Below are positions 56,976 through 64,000 of a stretch of DNA of 64,000 nucleotides, piece by piece. A program made the position numbers and the translations under genes. Origin of the DNA: Hoeflea prorocentri (GTDB lineage Bacteria > Pseudomonadota > Alphaproteobacteria > Rhizobiales > Rhizobiaceae); the NCBI RefSeq assembly GCF_027944115.1, contig NZ_JAPJZI010000001.1, positions 2,976,001-3,040,000 of the forward strand, given 5' to 3'. The first letter of the stretch is position 1. Each line of letters begins with the position of its first letter. The notes beneath the pieces are model-generated. The model ran no database searches. It was given only the letters and a program-made list of their open reading frames with translations, and was not told the origin of the DNA.

Positions 56976-57010
56976 TTCTGGGAAGACCCGCAAAGGAGAC
57001 TTTAAAGCAT

Positions 57011-57586
57011 ATGTCGATCCTGAAGATTGCACGTATGGGGCACCCCATTTTGGCAGCGGTCGCAGAACCGGTCCAAGATCCGACCTCACACGCCATAAAG
57101 GCGCTCGCGAACGATATGATCGAAACACTGTATGACACCGCCGGCAACGGTTTGGCGGCGACACAGGTTCATGTGCCGCAAAGAGTCATCATCTTCTTCC
57201 AGACGAACGAGGAATGGTCCTTCGATCGGCTGGACGAACCGCCAGCCCGCCGGTTCAGGCCGCCGGCGGATAATCGGCTCTCGGTCCCGCTTACCTTACT
57301 GGTCAATCCCGAGTATGAGCCGGTCGGCGATGACACAGTCGAAGGCTACGAAGGTTGTCTCTCCATCCCGGGACTTGCGGGCAAGGTACGTCGTTACCGT
57401 ACGATCCGCTATCGAGGGATAACGCCTGATGGACAACTCGTCGAACGTACTGCCGAGGGCGCTCATGCACAGGTCGTACAGCACGAGTGCGACCACCTCG
57501 ATGGCATTCTCTACCCGGAGCGGATGACGGACTTGAAAGACCTGACATTCATGACCGAATTGAAGCTGCGCCAAGGCGAAGCCTGA
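57011..57586 (+). CDS. Peptide deformylase-family protein (accessory copy)
   Basis: 191 residues from the ATG at 57011, after AAAGGAGA. The three deformylase motifs are intact: GNGLAATQ at 45-52, EGCLS at 114-118 with the metal Cys116, and QHECDH at 157-162 with the HExxH histidines and Glu. An extra 25 or so residues (about 66-92) separate motif 1 from the NPEY strand, unlike housekeeping Def. It lies 35 bases after asparaginase. Not next to fmt or a ribosomal locus, so likely a specialised copy acting on imported formyl-peptides or another N-formyl compound. Confidence 0.85.
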   Translation: MSILKIARMGHPILAAVAEPVQDPTSHAIKALANDMIETLYDTAGNGLAATQVHVPQRVIIFFQTNEEWSFDRLDEPPARRFRPPADNRLSVPLTLLVNPEYEPVGDDTVEGYEGCLSIPGLAGKVRRYRTIRYRGITPDGQLVERTAEGAHAQVVQHECDHLDGILYPERMTDLKDLTFMTELKLRQGEA

Positions 57587-57637
57587 GGTTGGCAACGGTT
57601 GAAAACCGGCCTGCTGGAGATGCGCTTGGTACTGATG

Positions 57638-57695
57638 TGTCTGACGTCAGACAATCATGGTGATCAGGTAGCGCCTGGCTCTATTGTGTCAGACA
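57638..57695. promoter_or_regulatory. Palindrome TGTCTGACGTCAGACA and half-copy in a convergent gap
   Basis: A perfect 16-base palindrome at 57638-57653, and TGTCAGACA at 57687-57695. They look like regulator sites, but both flanking genes converge here, so there is no obvious promoter to control. Confidence 0.4.
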
Positions 57696-57796
57696 TACGG
57701 TCGATCCACCGCGCGGGCCCTTATCGTCGCCCTATATGCGCCGCCCGTCACTGGTCGTCTTCAACAGTGCCTGACGGTAACAGGGCTGAAAAATGA

Positions 57797-58552
57797 TCAT
57801 CTTACTTCGACGCCCGCTTTTGAAAGCGCAGTTGCAAAGGCCTCGTCGGGCGCGCGATCGCTGACCAAAACGTCGATCTCATCGAGCATGCAAAGACGAT
57901 AGGTCGCGGTCCGCCCGACCTTGGCTGTCGTGGCAACGATAACGGTATCGCGCGCGTTGCGTCGCATGGCGAGCGCGATTTGTGCCTCGTCGAAATTGGC
58001 GTCCATCGCCCCGGTCTCGGCATTAAGTGCCGCGACGGTCAAAATCGCATGATCGGCCTGGAAGCTGCCGATCTGCTCGACGGCCATGGTGCCCAGCGTC
58101 TGGCCATTGCCGGCACTGAACTGGCCGCCGAGAAGAAACACGGACGAGCCGTTGTGCGCACGGTCAAAGGTGAGCGCGATATGGATCGAGTTGGTAATCA
58201 CGGTCAGCGGCCCTTTCTCGGCCAGTGCCGCCGCGCAGGCCAACGTGGTCGAGCCAGTGTCGATGAAAATGGTGTCTCCAGGCTCGATCATGTCGGTTAA
58301 CTTACGGGCGATCAGCATTTTTCCATCAGCCTCCTCGCCCATCCGTTCTTCGAAAGAAGCTTCGGTGAACAGTCGGGCGCGCTTGGCCCCTCCATGGACC
58401 TTTTGCAACCGCCCCGCGCCATTCAGGAAAGTCAGATCACGGCGTATGGTTTCGGCCGACACGTCGAACAGCGTTGCAAGTTGCTCTACGCTCACCCGTC
58501 CATGGCGGTTGACGGTGTCGAGAATGTCTTCATGGCGTGTCTTAAGCGTCAT
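57797..58552 (-). CDS. glpR: DeoR-family regulator, GlpR-like
   Basis: 251 residues. N-terminal DeoR helix-turn-helix (RHEDILDTVNRHGRVSVEQLATLFDVSAETIRRDLTFLNGAGRLQKVHGGA) and sugar-phosphate sensor domain with FIDTGSTT and AVEQIGSFQADHAILTVAAL. GlpR members respond to glycerol-3-phosphate. Divergent from the glycerol-3-phosphate dehydrogenase and glycerol kinase genes, which makes it the probable repressor. Confidence 0.85.
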   Translation of the reverse strand: MTLKTRHEDILDTVNRHGRVSVEQLATLFDVSAETIRRDLTFLNGAGRLQKVHGGAKRARLFTEASFEERMGEEADGKMLIARKLTDMIEPGDTIFIDTGSTTLACAAALAEKGPLTVITNSIHIALTFDRAHNGSSVFLLGGQFSAGNGQTLGTMAVEQIGSFQADHAILTVAALNAETGAMDANFDEAQIALAMRRNARDTVIVATTAKVGRTATYRLCMLDEIDVLVSDRAPDEAFATALSKAGVEVR

Positions 58553-58563
58553 CGTAGGCTCCT

Positions 58564-58582
58564 TCGCTTAAAGGTTAAGCGA
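58564..58582. promoter_or_regulatory. Perfect inverted repeat upstream of glpR
   Basis: TCGCTTAA-AGG-TTAAGCGA, 8-base arms and 3-base spacer, 11 bases before the glpR start. It is well placed to be an autoregulatory and divergent operator. Confidence 0.55.
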
Positions 58583-58715
58583 GCGCGCCGCGCCCGTGTC
58601 AACAAAATTTGGACAAAACGGGCTTTTTTCGGGCAAAAAAATTCGGAATTATTGACCGAGCGGACATTTGGTGTCACTGCTTGGGCTGGTATGCAACAAA
58701 TTCGATTGCCAACAC

Positions 58716-60176
58716 ATGATGCCAGCACAGCAAAGCACCCTCTCAGATGTATACGATGTCGTTATCGTCGGCGGCGGTGTGGTTGGATGCGCAATCGCGC
58801 GCCGGATGACGCTGGAAGGCTGGCGTGTCGTGCTGACCGAAAAGGCGCCAGACATTCTCGACGGCGCCTCTAAAGGCAACAGCGCCATTCTGCATACGGG
58901 CTTTGATGCGCCACCGGGCTCGCTTGAAGCCAGGTGTATCGCCGAAGGTTACGATGAATTTCGTTCCATCCAAGAAAGGCTCGGTTTACCGCTGGTCGAG
59001 ACCGGAGCGCTGGTTCTTGCATGGACCGAACAGGAACTGGCCAGGTTGGATGGGTTGATCGAGCAGGCACACGCCAATGGTGTTGACGATGTGGCGCGAC
59101 TGGATGCACACCAGGCCCGTAATATGGAACCGGAACTGTCCGAGGGTGTTATGGGTGGATTTCGGGTGCCGGGCGAACACCTAATCGATCCGTGGTCGAC
59201 ACCTTATGCGTATCTGCTCCAGGCGGTGGAAAATGGCGCAACTGTGTTACGCCAATGCCGCGTATCAGACGGAGAGTTTGACGGTGCACGCTGGCAGCTC
59301 GAAACCAGTCAGGGCTGTCTTCACGCTCGTCTTGTCATCAATGCCGCTGGGCTCTACGGCGACCGGCTCGATGAAACTCTGATCGGGCACAGCGATTTCA
59401 CGATCCGGCCGCGTAAAGGCCAATTCATTGTTTTTGACAAACCCGCGGCACGCCTTACAAGACATATCCTCCTCCCCGTGCCAACCGAAAAGACCAAAGG
59501 GATTGTGGTCTGCCGAACGGTGTTCGGCAACGTGTTGGTCGGACCGACCGCCGAAGAGCAGGAGGACCGTTCGTTCGCAACGGTTGATGCGCAAGCATTG
59601 CAGGACCTGCGCCAAGCTGGCGAACGCATCCTGCCGGCACTTGCCGGAGAAGATGTAACGGCCTTCTATGCCGGATTGAGGCCGGCCACCGAGCACAAGG
59701 ATTATCAGGTCCGCACGGATAAGATGCGCAATTATGTTACGGTAGGCGGCATCCGCTCAACGGGCCTGAGCGCCGCGCTGGGCCTGGCTCGTCATGTGCA
59801 CCAGCTCTGCGAGCAGATCGTTGGCCCATCCGAACCGATGGCTGATCCGGCTTGGCCCAAGGTCGGCAATATCTCCGAATATGCGCCACGCGACTGGCAG
59901 GCGCCGGGTAACGAAGGCATCGTCTGCCATTGCGAACTGGTCACGCGGCGTGAGATCGAAAAGGCGCTGGACGGCCCGCTGGGTGCCCGCAGCCTGGCTG
60001 GGTTAAAGCGCCGAACCCGTGTAACGATGGGGCGCTGCCAGGGGTTTTACTGCACGGCGCAACTGGCGGCGATGACCGCCGGGCGTTTCGCGGAACCGAT
60101 TGCGACGGGTGAAAGTCCACCGCCGTCCATGCCCTCACATATGCGCGATGCAACGGATCTGACCGATGTCCGGTGA
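58716..60176 (+). CDS. FAD-dependent glycerol-3-phosphate dehydrogenase, GlpA-like with [2Fe-2S] domain
   Basis: About 486 residues from ATG 58716 (58719 equally possible; the frame reaches back to 58668). DAO-type FAD motif VVIVGGGVVGCAIARRM at the start and GLRPATEHKDYQV near the end of the FAD domain. The C-terminal BFD-like domain has CHC (VCHCELVTRREIE) and MGRCQGFYC, four cysteines for a [2Fe-2S] cluster. Oxidises glycerol-3-phosphate and passes electrons on. No GlpC or membrane-anchor gene is present. It overlaps the next gene by 11 bases. Confidence 0.87.
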   Translation: MMPAQQSTLSDVYDVVIVGGGVVGCAIARRMTLEGWRVVLTEKAPDILDGASKGNSAILHTGFDAPPGSLEARCIAEGYDEFRSIQERLGLPLVETGALVLAWTEQELARLDGLIEQAHANGVDDVARLDAHQARNMEPELSEGVMGGFRVPGEHLIDPWSTPYAYLLQAVENGATVLRQCRVSDGEFDGARWQLETSQGCLHARLVINAAGLYGDRLDETLIGHSDFTIRPRKGQFIVFDKPAARLTRHILLPVPTEKTKGIVVCRTVFGNVLVGPTAEEQEDRSFATVDAQALQDLRQAGERILPALAGEDVTAFYAGLRPATEHKDYQVRTDKMRNYVTVGGIRSTGLSAALGLARHVHQLCEQIVGPSEPMADPAWPKVGNISEYAPRDWQAPGNEGIVCHCELVTRREIEKALDGPLGARSLAGLKRRTRVTMGRCQGFYCTAQLAAMTAGRFAEPIATGESPPPSMPSHMRDATDLTDVR

Positions 60177-61413
60177 GCACTTGGATCATGCGGACATCGT
60201 GATCGTCGGCGCTGGACCTGCCGGACTTTCCGCCGCCGTCCGGCTACGTCGCCGGGGCTTGGGACGAGTTGTCGTTCTCGACCGCGAGCCATCGGCCGGC
60301 GGTATACCGCGTCATTGCGGGCATTATCCTTTCGGCGTTCGTGAATTCGGCCGGCTGATGAAAGGGCCTGCCTATGCCCGGCGCAATGTCGCTTATACGC
60401 GGGCCGCTGGTGTTGAGGTCATAACCGGTGCGACTGTCACCGCGTTGGGGGAAGGACCGGTGCTGACGCTGTCGATGGCGGACGGTGTCCGTTCGATCAG
60501 CGCCAGCCGGGTGCTGCTCAGCACCGGCGTGCGCGAGACATCACGGGCACAGCGCATGATCGGTGGCACCAAACCGGCCGGGGTGATTTCGACCGGCGCG
60601 CTGCAGGGGTTGGTCCATCTGCAATCTCTGCGGCCGTTCTGCCGTCCCGTCGTTCTTGGCACTGAGCTTGTCTCGTTTTCGGCGTTGATGACTTGCCGCC
60701 ATTTGGGGATTCGGCCGGTCGCCATGATCGAACCCAACGGGATGACGACAGCGCGGGCTCCAGCCGGTATTTTCCCTCGGCTTCTCGGCATTCCTCTGCT
60801 GCTCGGCACGCAGATTGAGGAGATTCGTGGCCGTGACCGGGTCGAGGCGGTGGTCGTGCGCCGGCGTAGCGGGTCGACACAGACCATTGAAGCCGATGGT
60901 GTGATCGTTTCAGGCCAATTCCGGCCCGAAGCCGCACTGCTGAAGAACAGCCATTTGAGGATCGATCCAGGGACCGGCGGGCCGCAAGTGGACCAATATG
61001 GCCGGTGTTCCGACCCCAATTATTTTGCTGCCGGCAACATGTTGCATCCTGTGGAGACAGCTGGATGGTGCTGGCGCGAAGGGCAAGCCGTCGCGGACGC
61101 GATTGCCGACAGCCTTGAAGGACGCATTCCATTGCCTGAAGGCGCCCTCAGGCTCGCCATTGAGCCCGATCCGTTGAAATATGTTGTCCCTCAGGTGATC
61201 GTGCCCGGTGAGGGAACTGCGCCGTTGGGGCGGTTGCAAATTCGCCTCTCAAAGCCGGCGCGGGGACGGCTGGTGCTCACAGCCGCTAATGGTGACACCA
61301 CCATGCTGGATCGCGTTGACAATCGTCCGGAGCGACGGATCATCGTGCCGATCAAAAGATTGAAAGCCGTGGATGCCGGAGAGGCGCGGATTGCAATCGA
61401 GGAAGGTCGCTGA
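60166..61413 (+). CDS. FAD/NAD(P)-dependent oxidoreductase of a GlpA-partner type
   Basis: 415 residues. FAD motif IVIVGAGPAGLSAAVRLRRRGLG, second dinucleotide region around LGTELVSFSALMTCRHLGI and a C-terminal GNMLHPVETAGWCWREGQAVADAIAD that binds FAD, as in HcnB/OoxA or NoxA-like subunits. A 90-residue tail resembles DUF1667-type additions. In other bacteria this gene sits between GlpA-like and GlpK-like genes, as here, and probably relays electrons. Its stop overlaps the kinase start by one base. Confidence 0.82.
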   Translation: MSGEHLDHADIVIVGAGPAGLSAAVRLRRRGLGRVVVLDREPSAGGIPRHCGHYPFGVREFGRLMKGPAYARRNVAYTRAAGVEVITGATVTALGEGPVLTLSMADGVRSISASRVLLSTGVRETSRAQRMIGGTKPAGVISTGALQGLVHLQSLRPFCRPVVLGTELVSFSALMTCRHLGIRPVAMIEPNGMTTARAPAGIFPRLLGIPLLLGTQIEEIRGRDRVEAVVVRRRSGSTQTIEADGVIVSGQFRPEAALLKNSHLRIDPGTGGPQVDQYGRCSDPNYFAAGNMLHPVETAGWCWREGQAVADAIADSLEGRIPLPEGALRLAIEPDPLKYVVPQVIVPGEGTAPLGRLQIRLSKPARGRLVLTAANGDTTMLDRVDNRPERRIIVPIKRLKAVDAGEARIAIEEGR

Positions 61414-62864
61414 TGCGCATTCTTGCGGTCGACCAGGGTACGACGAGCACCCGCGGTATCGTCTTCGACCGTGATGGCCGGTCGCAAACCGTTTTCTACC
61501 GTGAGCACCGACAATCTTATCCCCGGTCGGGTTGGGTCGAACATGACCCTGACGAACTGTTGGGCAATGTCCGCGCGTGTTTCGAGGCGGCTTTGGCATC
61601 GAGCGGGGTCATGGCAGCCGGAATAGCCAACCAGGGTGAGAGCTGTCTGGCCTGGGACGCTGAAGATGGCGCGCCTGTCGGCCCAGTCATCGTTTGGCAG
61701 GACGGTCGCACAGCAGATGATTTGGCCCGTCTGAAGGCCGAAGGCGCCGAAGCGATGACGCTGGAACGCGCAGGCCTGCCACTTGATTCCTATTTTTCGG
61801 CCTCCAAGCTGGGTTGGATCGCGCGGAACAATGCGCGGGCCAAAGAGCTGGCCGCTTTGGGGCGCCTGCGACTGGGAACCACCGATGCCTTCTTTCGCGA
61901 CCGTTTGACCGGCTGCTTCGAGACCGATCTTACCACCGCCTCGCGCACATCGCTGCTCAACCTCGAAGCTTGCCAATGGGACGAAGAGTTGTGTGCGCTG
62001 TTTGGCGTGCCGGTGGACGCTCTGCCATCGATCACGCCGACCTCAGGGGCACTCGGTACCGCTGCATTCGACGGCGGAATAACGCCACTGACGGCGAGTA
62101 TTGTTGACCAGCAGGCGGCGCTCTACGGTCATGGCTGCCGGCGACCCGGGGACGTCAAGATAACCTTTGGTACCGGTGCCTTCGCGCTTACGGTGACCTC
62201 GACCGGCAAGCCGGCATCGCGACACGGCCTGTTGCCGACCATCGCCTGGCAAGAGGCGGGCGAACGCCCCGTCTATGCGCTCGATGGCGGGGTGTATACG
62301 GTCTCGGCTGCAGTCAACTGGGCCCGCTCGATCGGTCTGTTCGATGATTTTGACGAGATCGCCGTTTTTGACGGCCCGGCGGCCGCTGAACGTGGGCTCT
62401 ATTTTGTGCCGGCACTGGCCGGCCTTGCCTGCCCGCATTGGGATCGCGATGCGCGGGGAAGCTGGATGGGCCTTTCACTGGATACGACCAAGCAGGATAT
62501 GGTGCGCGCGATTCTGGAAGGCATCGCCTTCCGCACAGCGGAGGTGGTCGAAGCGATCGACGCAGTCCAGCCGATAGCCGGGCCGATCACCATCGATGGC
62601 GGCATGAGTGCCAATACTTACTTCGCGCAGTTTTTGAGCGATACGCTGGCGATCCCGTTGCGGGTTTCTGACGAGCCCGAACTATCCGCGTTAGGGGTCG
62701 GGATGCTTGCCGCCGAGGCATCAGGCATGATCATCGACCGACCGCAAAAGGGCGCTATGGTCGCGCCGCGTCCGCAACCTGTGGCATGGCGAAAAGGGTT
62801 TTTGTCGGCACGACAGGCGGTGCAGGCGTTCGGCGCAGCTTTTGCTGCCGAAGCCACGTCATGA
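61413..62864 (+). CDS. glpK: Glycerol kinase (FGGY family)
   Basis: 483 residues, length and motifs of glycerol kinase: VDQGTTSTRGIVFDRDG, WVEHDPDELL, VIVWQDGRTADD with the catalytic Asp region (IVDQQAALYGHG follows), FGTGAFALTVTSTG for phosphate, and AILEGIAFRTAEVVEAI near the end. Phosphorylates glycerol for the dehydrogenase encoded upstream. The typical NQR at the sugar site reads NQGES, so polyol specificity may be somewhat changed. Confidence 0.87.
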   Translation: MRILAVDQGTTSTRGIVFDRDGRSQTVFYREHRQSYPRSGWVEHDPDELLGNVRACFEAALASSGVMAAGIANQGESCLAWDAEDGAPVGPVIVWQDGRTADDLARLKAEGAEAMTLERAGLPLDSYFSASKLGWIARNNARAKELAALGRLRLGTTDAFFRDRLTGCFETDLTTASRTSLLNLEACQWDEELCALFGVPVDALPSITPTSGALGTAAFDGGITPLTASIVDQQAALYGHGCRRPGDVKITFGTGAFALTVTSTGKPASRHGLLPTIAWQEAGERPVYALDGGVYTVSAAVNWARSIGLFDDFDEIAVFDGPAAAERGLYFVPALAGLACPHWDRDARGSWMGLSLDTTKQDMVRAILEGIAFRTAEVVEAIDAVQPIAGPITIDGGMSANTYFAQFLSDTLAIPLRVSDEPELSALGVGMLAAEASGMIIDRPQKGAMVAPRPQPVAWRKGFLSARQAVQAFGAAFAAEATS

Positions 62865-63164
62865 TGATCCCGTATGCAGATCGCCCTGATGTGACTGGCA
62901 AACAGGTTTGTCTGCAATAATCTGGCCAAGTAAGGATCATGCCGTGACTGGGCCCCCGCAGCCATCGACCATGCAAGCAGCGCCTCGCCGGTCGTGCCGG
63001 TCTGCAAATGCGTCGAACCACATTCCGCTGCTCCATGGAGATTTGCAGACTGATGCGGCCGTGCTTTTGAACCAGATAACTTATGGCCCGGGCGCCCTCC
63101 CAGTGGCTCAACGGTCGAGCGGGGCATCTTCGATGCGCCATTGGTCGCCGGATCAGTCTCCCGC
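62865..63164. other. Degenerate stretch between glpK and the guaA-flanking repeats
   Basis: About 300 bases with several open frames but none resembles a protein family. An integrase would be expected near guaA in a guaA-targeted island; none is visible. Confidence 0.35.
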
Positions 63165-63387
63165 CTCATCGCGGCTTCGTCGCTTCAAAAAGGTCTATCG
63201 GACCTTTTCGCTGGTTACGCTCACCACCCAGGCCCCTTGAGCGCAGCGCTCAGGGCGTTCGCTGCTCTTGAAGTGGCACTTACCTCGAGTTGAAACGCTC
63301 CAGCGCTCCGCTATGGCTCTGCGCGCTCGTCGCTCGCGAAGTGCCACCGGCACTTCACTTTGAAGCGCGTTGCGCTTCAAACGCTCC
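63165..63387. repeat. Intergenic hairpin-repeat block (ACC-loop elements), copy 2, downstream of guaA
   Basis: 63289-63368 repeats 21899-21978 closely. GAAGTGCC-ACC-GGCACTTC at 63338-63356 is a perfect 8-base stem with an ACC loop, and AAAGGTC / GGACCTTT nearby is of the same class. These directly abut the guaA stop codon. Confidence 0.75.
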
Positions 63388-64000
63388 TCACTCCCACTCG
63401 ATCGTGCCGGGGGGTTTTGAGGTGACGTCGTAGACGACGCGGTTGATGCCGCGGACTTCGTTGATGATGCGGGTCGCGGCGCGGCTGAGGAATTCCATGT
63501 CGTAGTGGTAGAAATCGGCCGTCATGCCGTCGACGGATGTCACCGCCCGCAGGGCGCAGACATATTCATAGGTACGTCCATCCCCCATGACGCCGACTGT
63601 CTGAACCGGCAGAAGCACGGCGAAGGCCTGCCAGATCGTATCGTAGAGGCCGGCTGTGCGGATTTCGTCGAGATAGATGGCGTCCGCCTCGCGCAGGATG
63701 TCGAGCTTCTCGCGCGTCACGCCGCCCGGACAACGAATGGCAAGGCCCGGACCGGGAAACGGATGGCGGCCGATAAAGCTGTCCGGAAGGCCGAGTTCGC
63801 GTCCGAGGGCGCGCACCTCGTCCTTGAAAAGTTCGCGCAACGGCTCGACCAGTTGCATGTTCATGCGTTCCGGCAGACCGCCGACATTGTGGTGTGACTT
63901 GATGGTGACGGATGGTCCACCCGTGAACGAGACGCTTTCAATCACATCGGGATAGAGCGTTCCCTGAGCCAGGAAATCCGCACCGCCGATCTTTCTTGCC
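63388..64000 (-). CDS. guaA: GMP synthase (glutamine-hydrolysing), C-terminal part; start outside window
   Basis: Last 203 or so residues, ending in the conserved PPGTIEWE. Visible are [46 protein letters not shown] and [12 protein letters not shown], typical of the PP-ATPase and dimerisation domains. Converts XMP to GMP. The gene is cut at the right window edge. Its 3' end is a known target for integration of genomic islands, which matters for the 22-63 kb segment. Confidence 0.95.
   Translation of the reverse strand, partial: ARKIGGADFLAQGTLYPDVIESVSFTGGPSVTIKSHHNVGGLPERMNMQLVEPLRELFKDEVRALGRELGLPDSFIGRHPFPGPGLAIRCPGGVTREKLDILREADAIYLDEIRTAGLYDTIWQAFAVLLPVQTVGVMGDGRTYEYVCALRAVTSVDGMTADFYHYDMEFLSRAATRIINEVRGINRVVYDVTSKPPGTIEWE

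Noticed and set aside
1-64000. CRISPR arrays, tRNA or rRNA genes
   Set aside because: No regularly spaced direct repeats and no convincing tRNA cloverleaf or rRNA segments were seen, though a covariance-model search could not be run.

Overview
The window looks like an accessory, catabolism-rich stretch of an alphaproteobacterial chromosome, probably Rhizobiales (Hyphomicrobiales). Pointers are the gene families (RbsABC-, Ugp- and Dpp-type importers, OprB porin, GntR/FCD and DeoR regulators, Tm-1-like proteins), the moderately high G+C, and short ACC-loop hairpin repeats between genes. The taxon is an inference; no rRNA or tRNA was found.

Layout. (1) 1-13.9 kb: a coenzyme-B12 diol/glycerol dehydratase locus. 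An amidohydrolase (cut by the window edge), a cupin, a fused large+medium dehydratase subunit and a small subunit run on +. A long opposing operon carries a DUF1330 protein, two GldA-type dehydrogenases and a ribose-type ABC importer, with two eroded pseudogenes inside it (aldo/keto reductase and a second amidohydrolase). A GntR regulator with two helix-turn-helix domains is divergent. (2) 14.0-14.4 kb: IS3-family remnant. (3) 14.7-22.1 kb: a small cargo of exported laccase-type multicopper oxidase, a single-CxxCH protein and an OprB porin, with a divergent AraC regulator. (4) 22.1-63.4 kb: a long catabolic segment. It holds an IS5 remnant; a carbohydrate-acid cluster with a split Ugp-type importer, duplicated binding proteins, SDR, Gfo/Idh, cupin, Tm-1-like, PEP-hydrolase-like, MocR, class-III aminotransferase, DUF1537 kinase and class-II aldolase; a Dpp-type importer with two enolase-superfamily enzymes and a GntR regulator; a second Dpp-type importer with M42 aminopeptidase, a GntR regulator and a divergent asparaginase-deformylase pair; and a glpR/glpA-like/FAD oxidoreductase/glpK cluster. 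(5) 63388-64000: the 3' end of guaA.

The most informative structure may be the boundaries. The guaA 3' end is a known integration site for genomic islands. Two guaA-3'-end-like sequences occur at 14.70 and 22.07 kb, each followed 73-74 bp later by a TACCGT-N6-TACCGT pair on the side that would be inside an island. This geometry fits two tandem guaA-targeted islands (about 41 kb and 7.4 kb) that have lost their integrases.

Functionally, almost every block is importer + regulator + enzymes for one class of substrate: polyols/sugars, sugar acids, peptides and glycerol-3-phosphate. Several assignments stop at family level. The Tm-1-like/PEP-hydrolase/aminotransferase/DUF1537 block and the peptide importer/M42/asparaginase/deformylase block are the best candidates for undescribed pathways.
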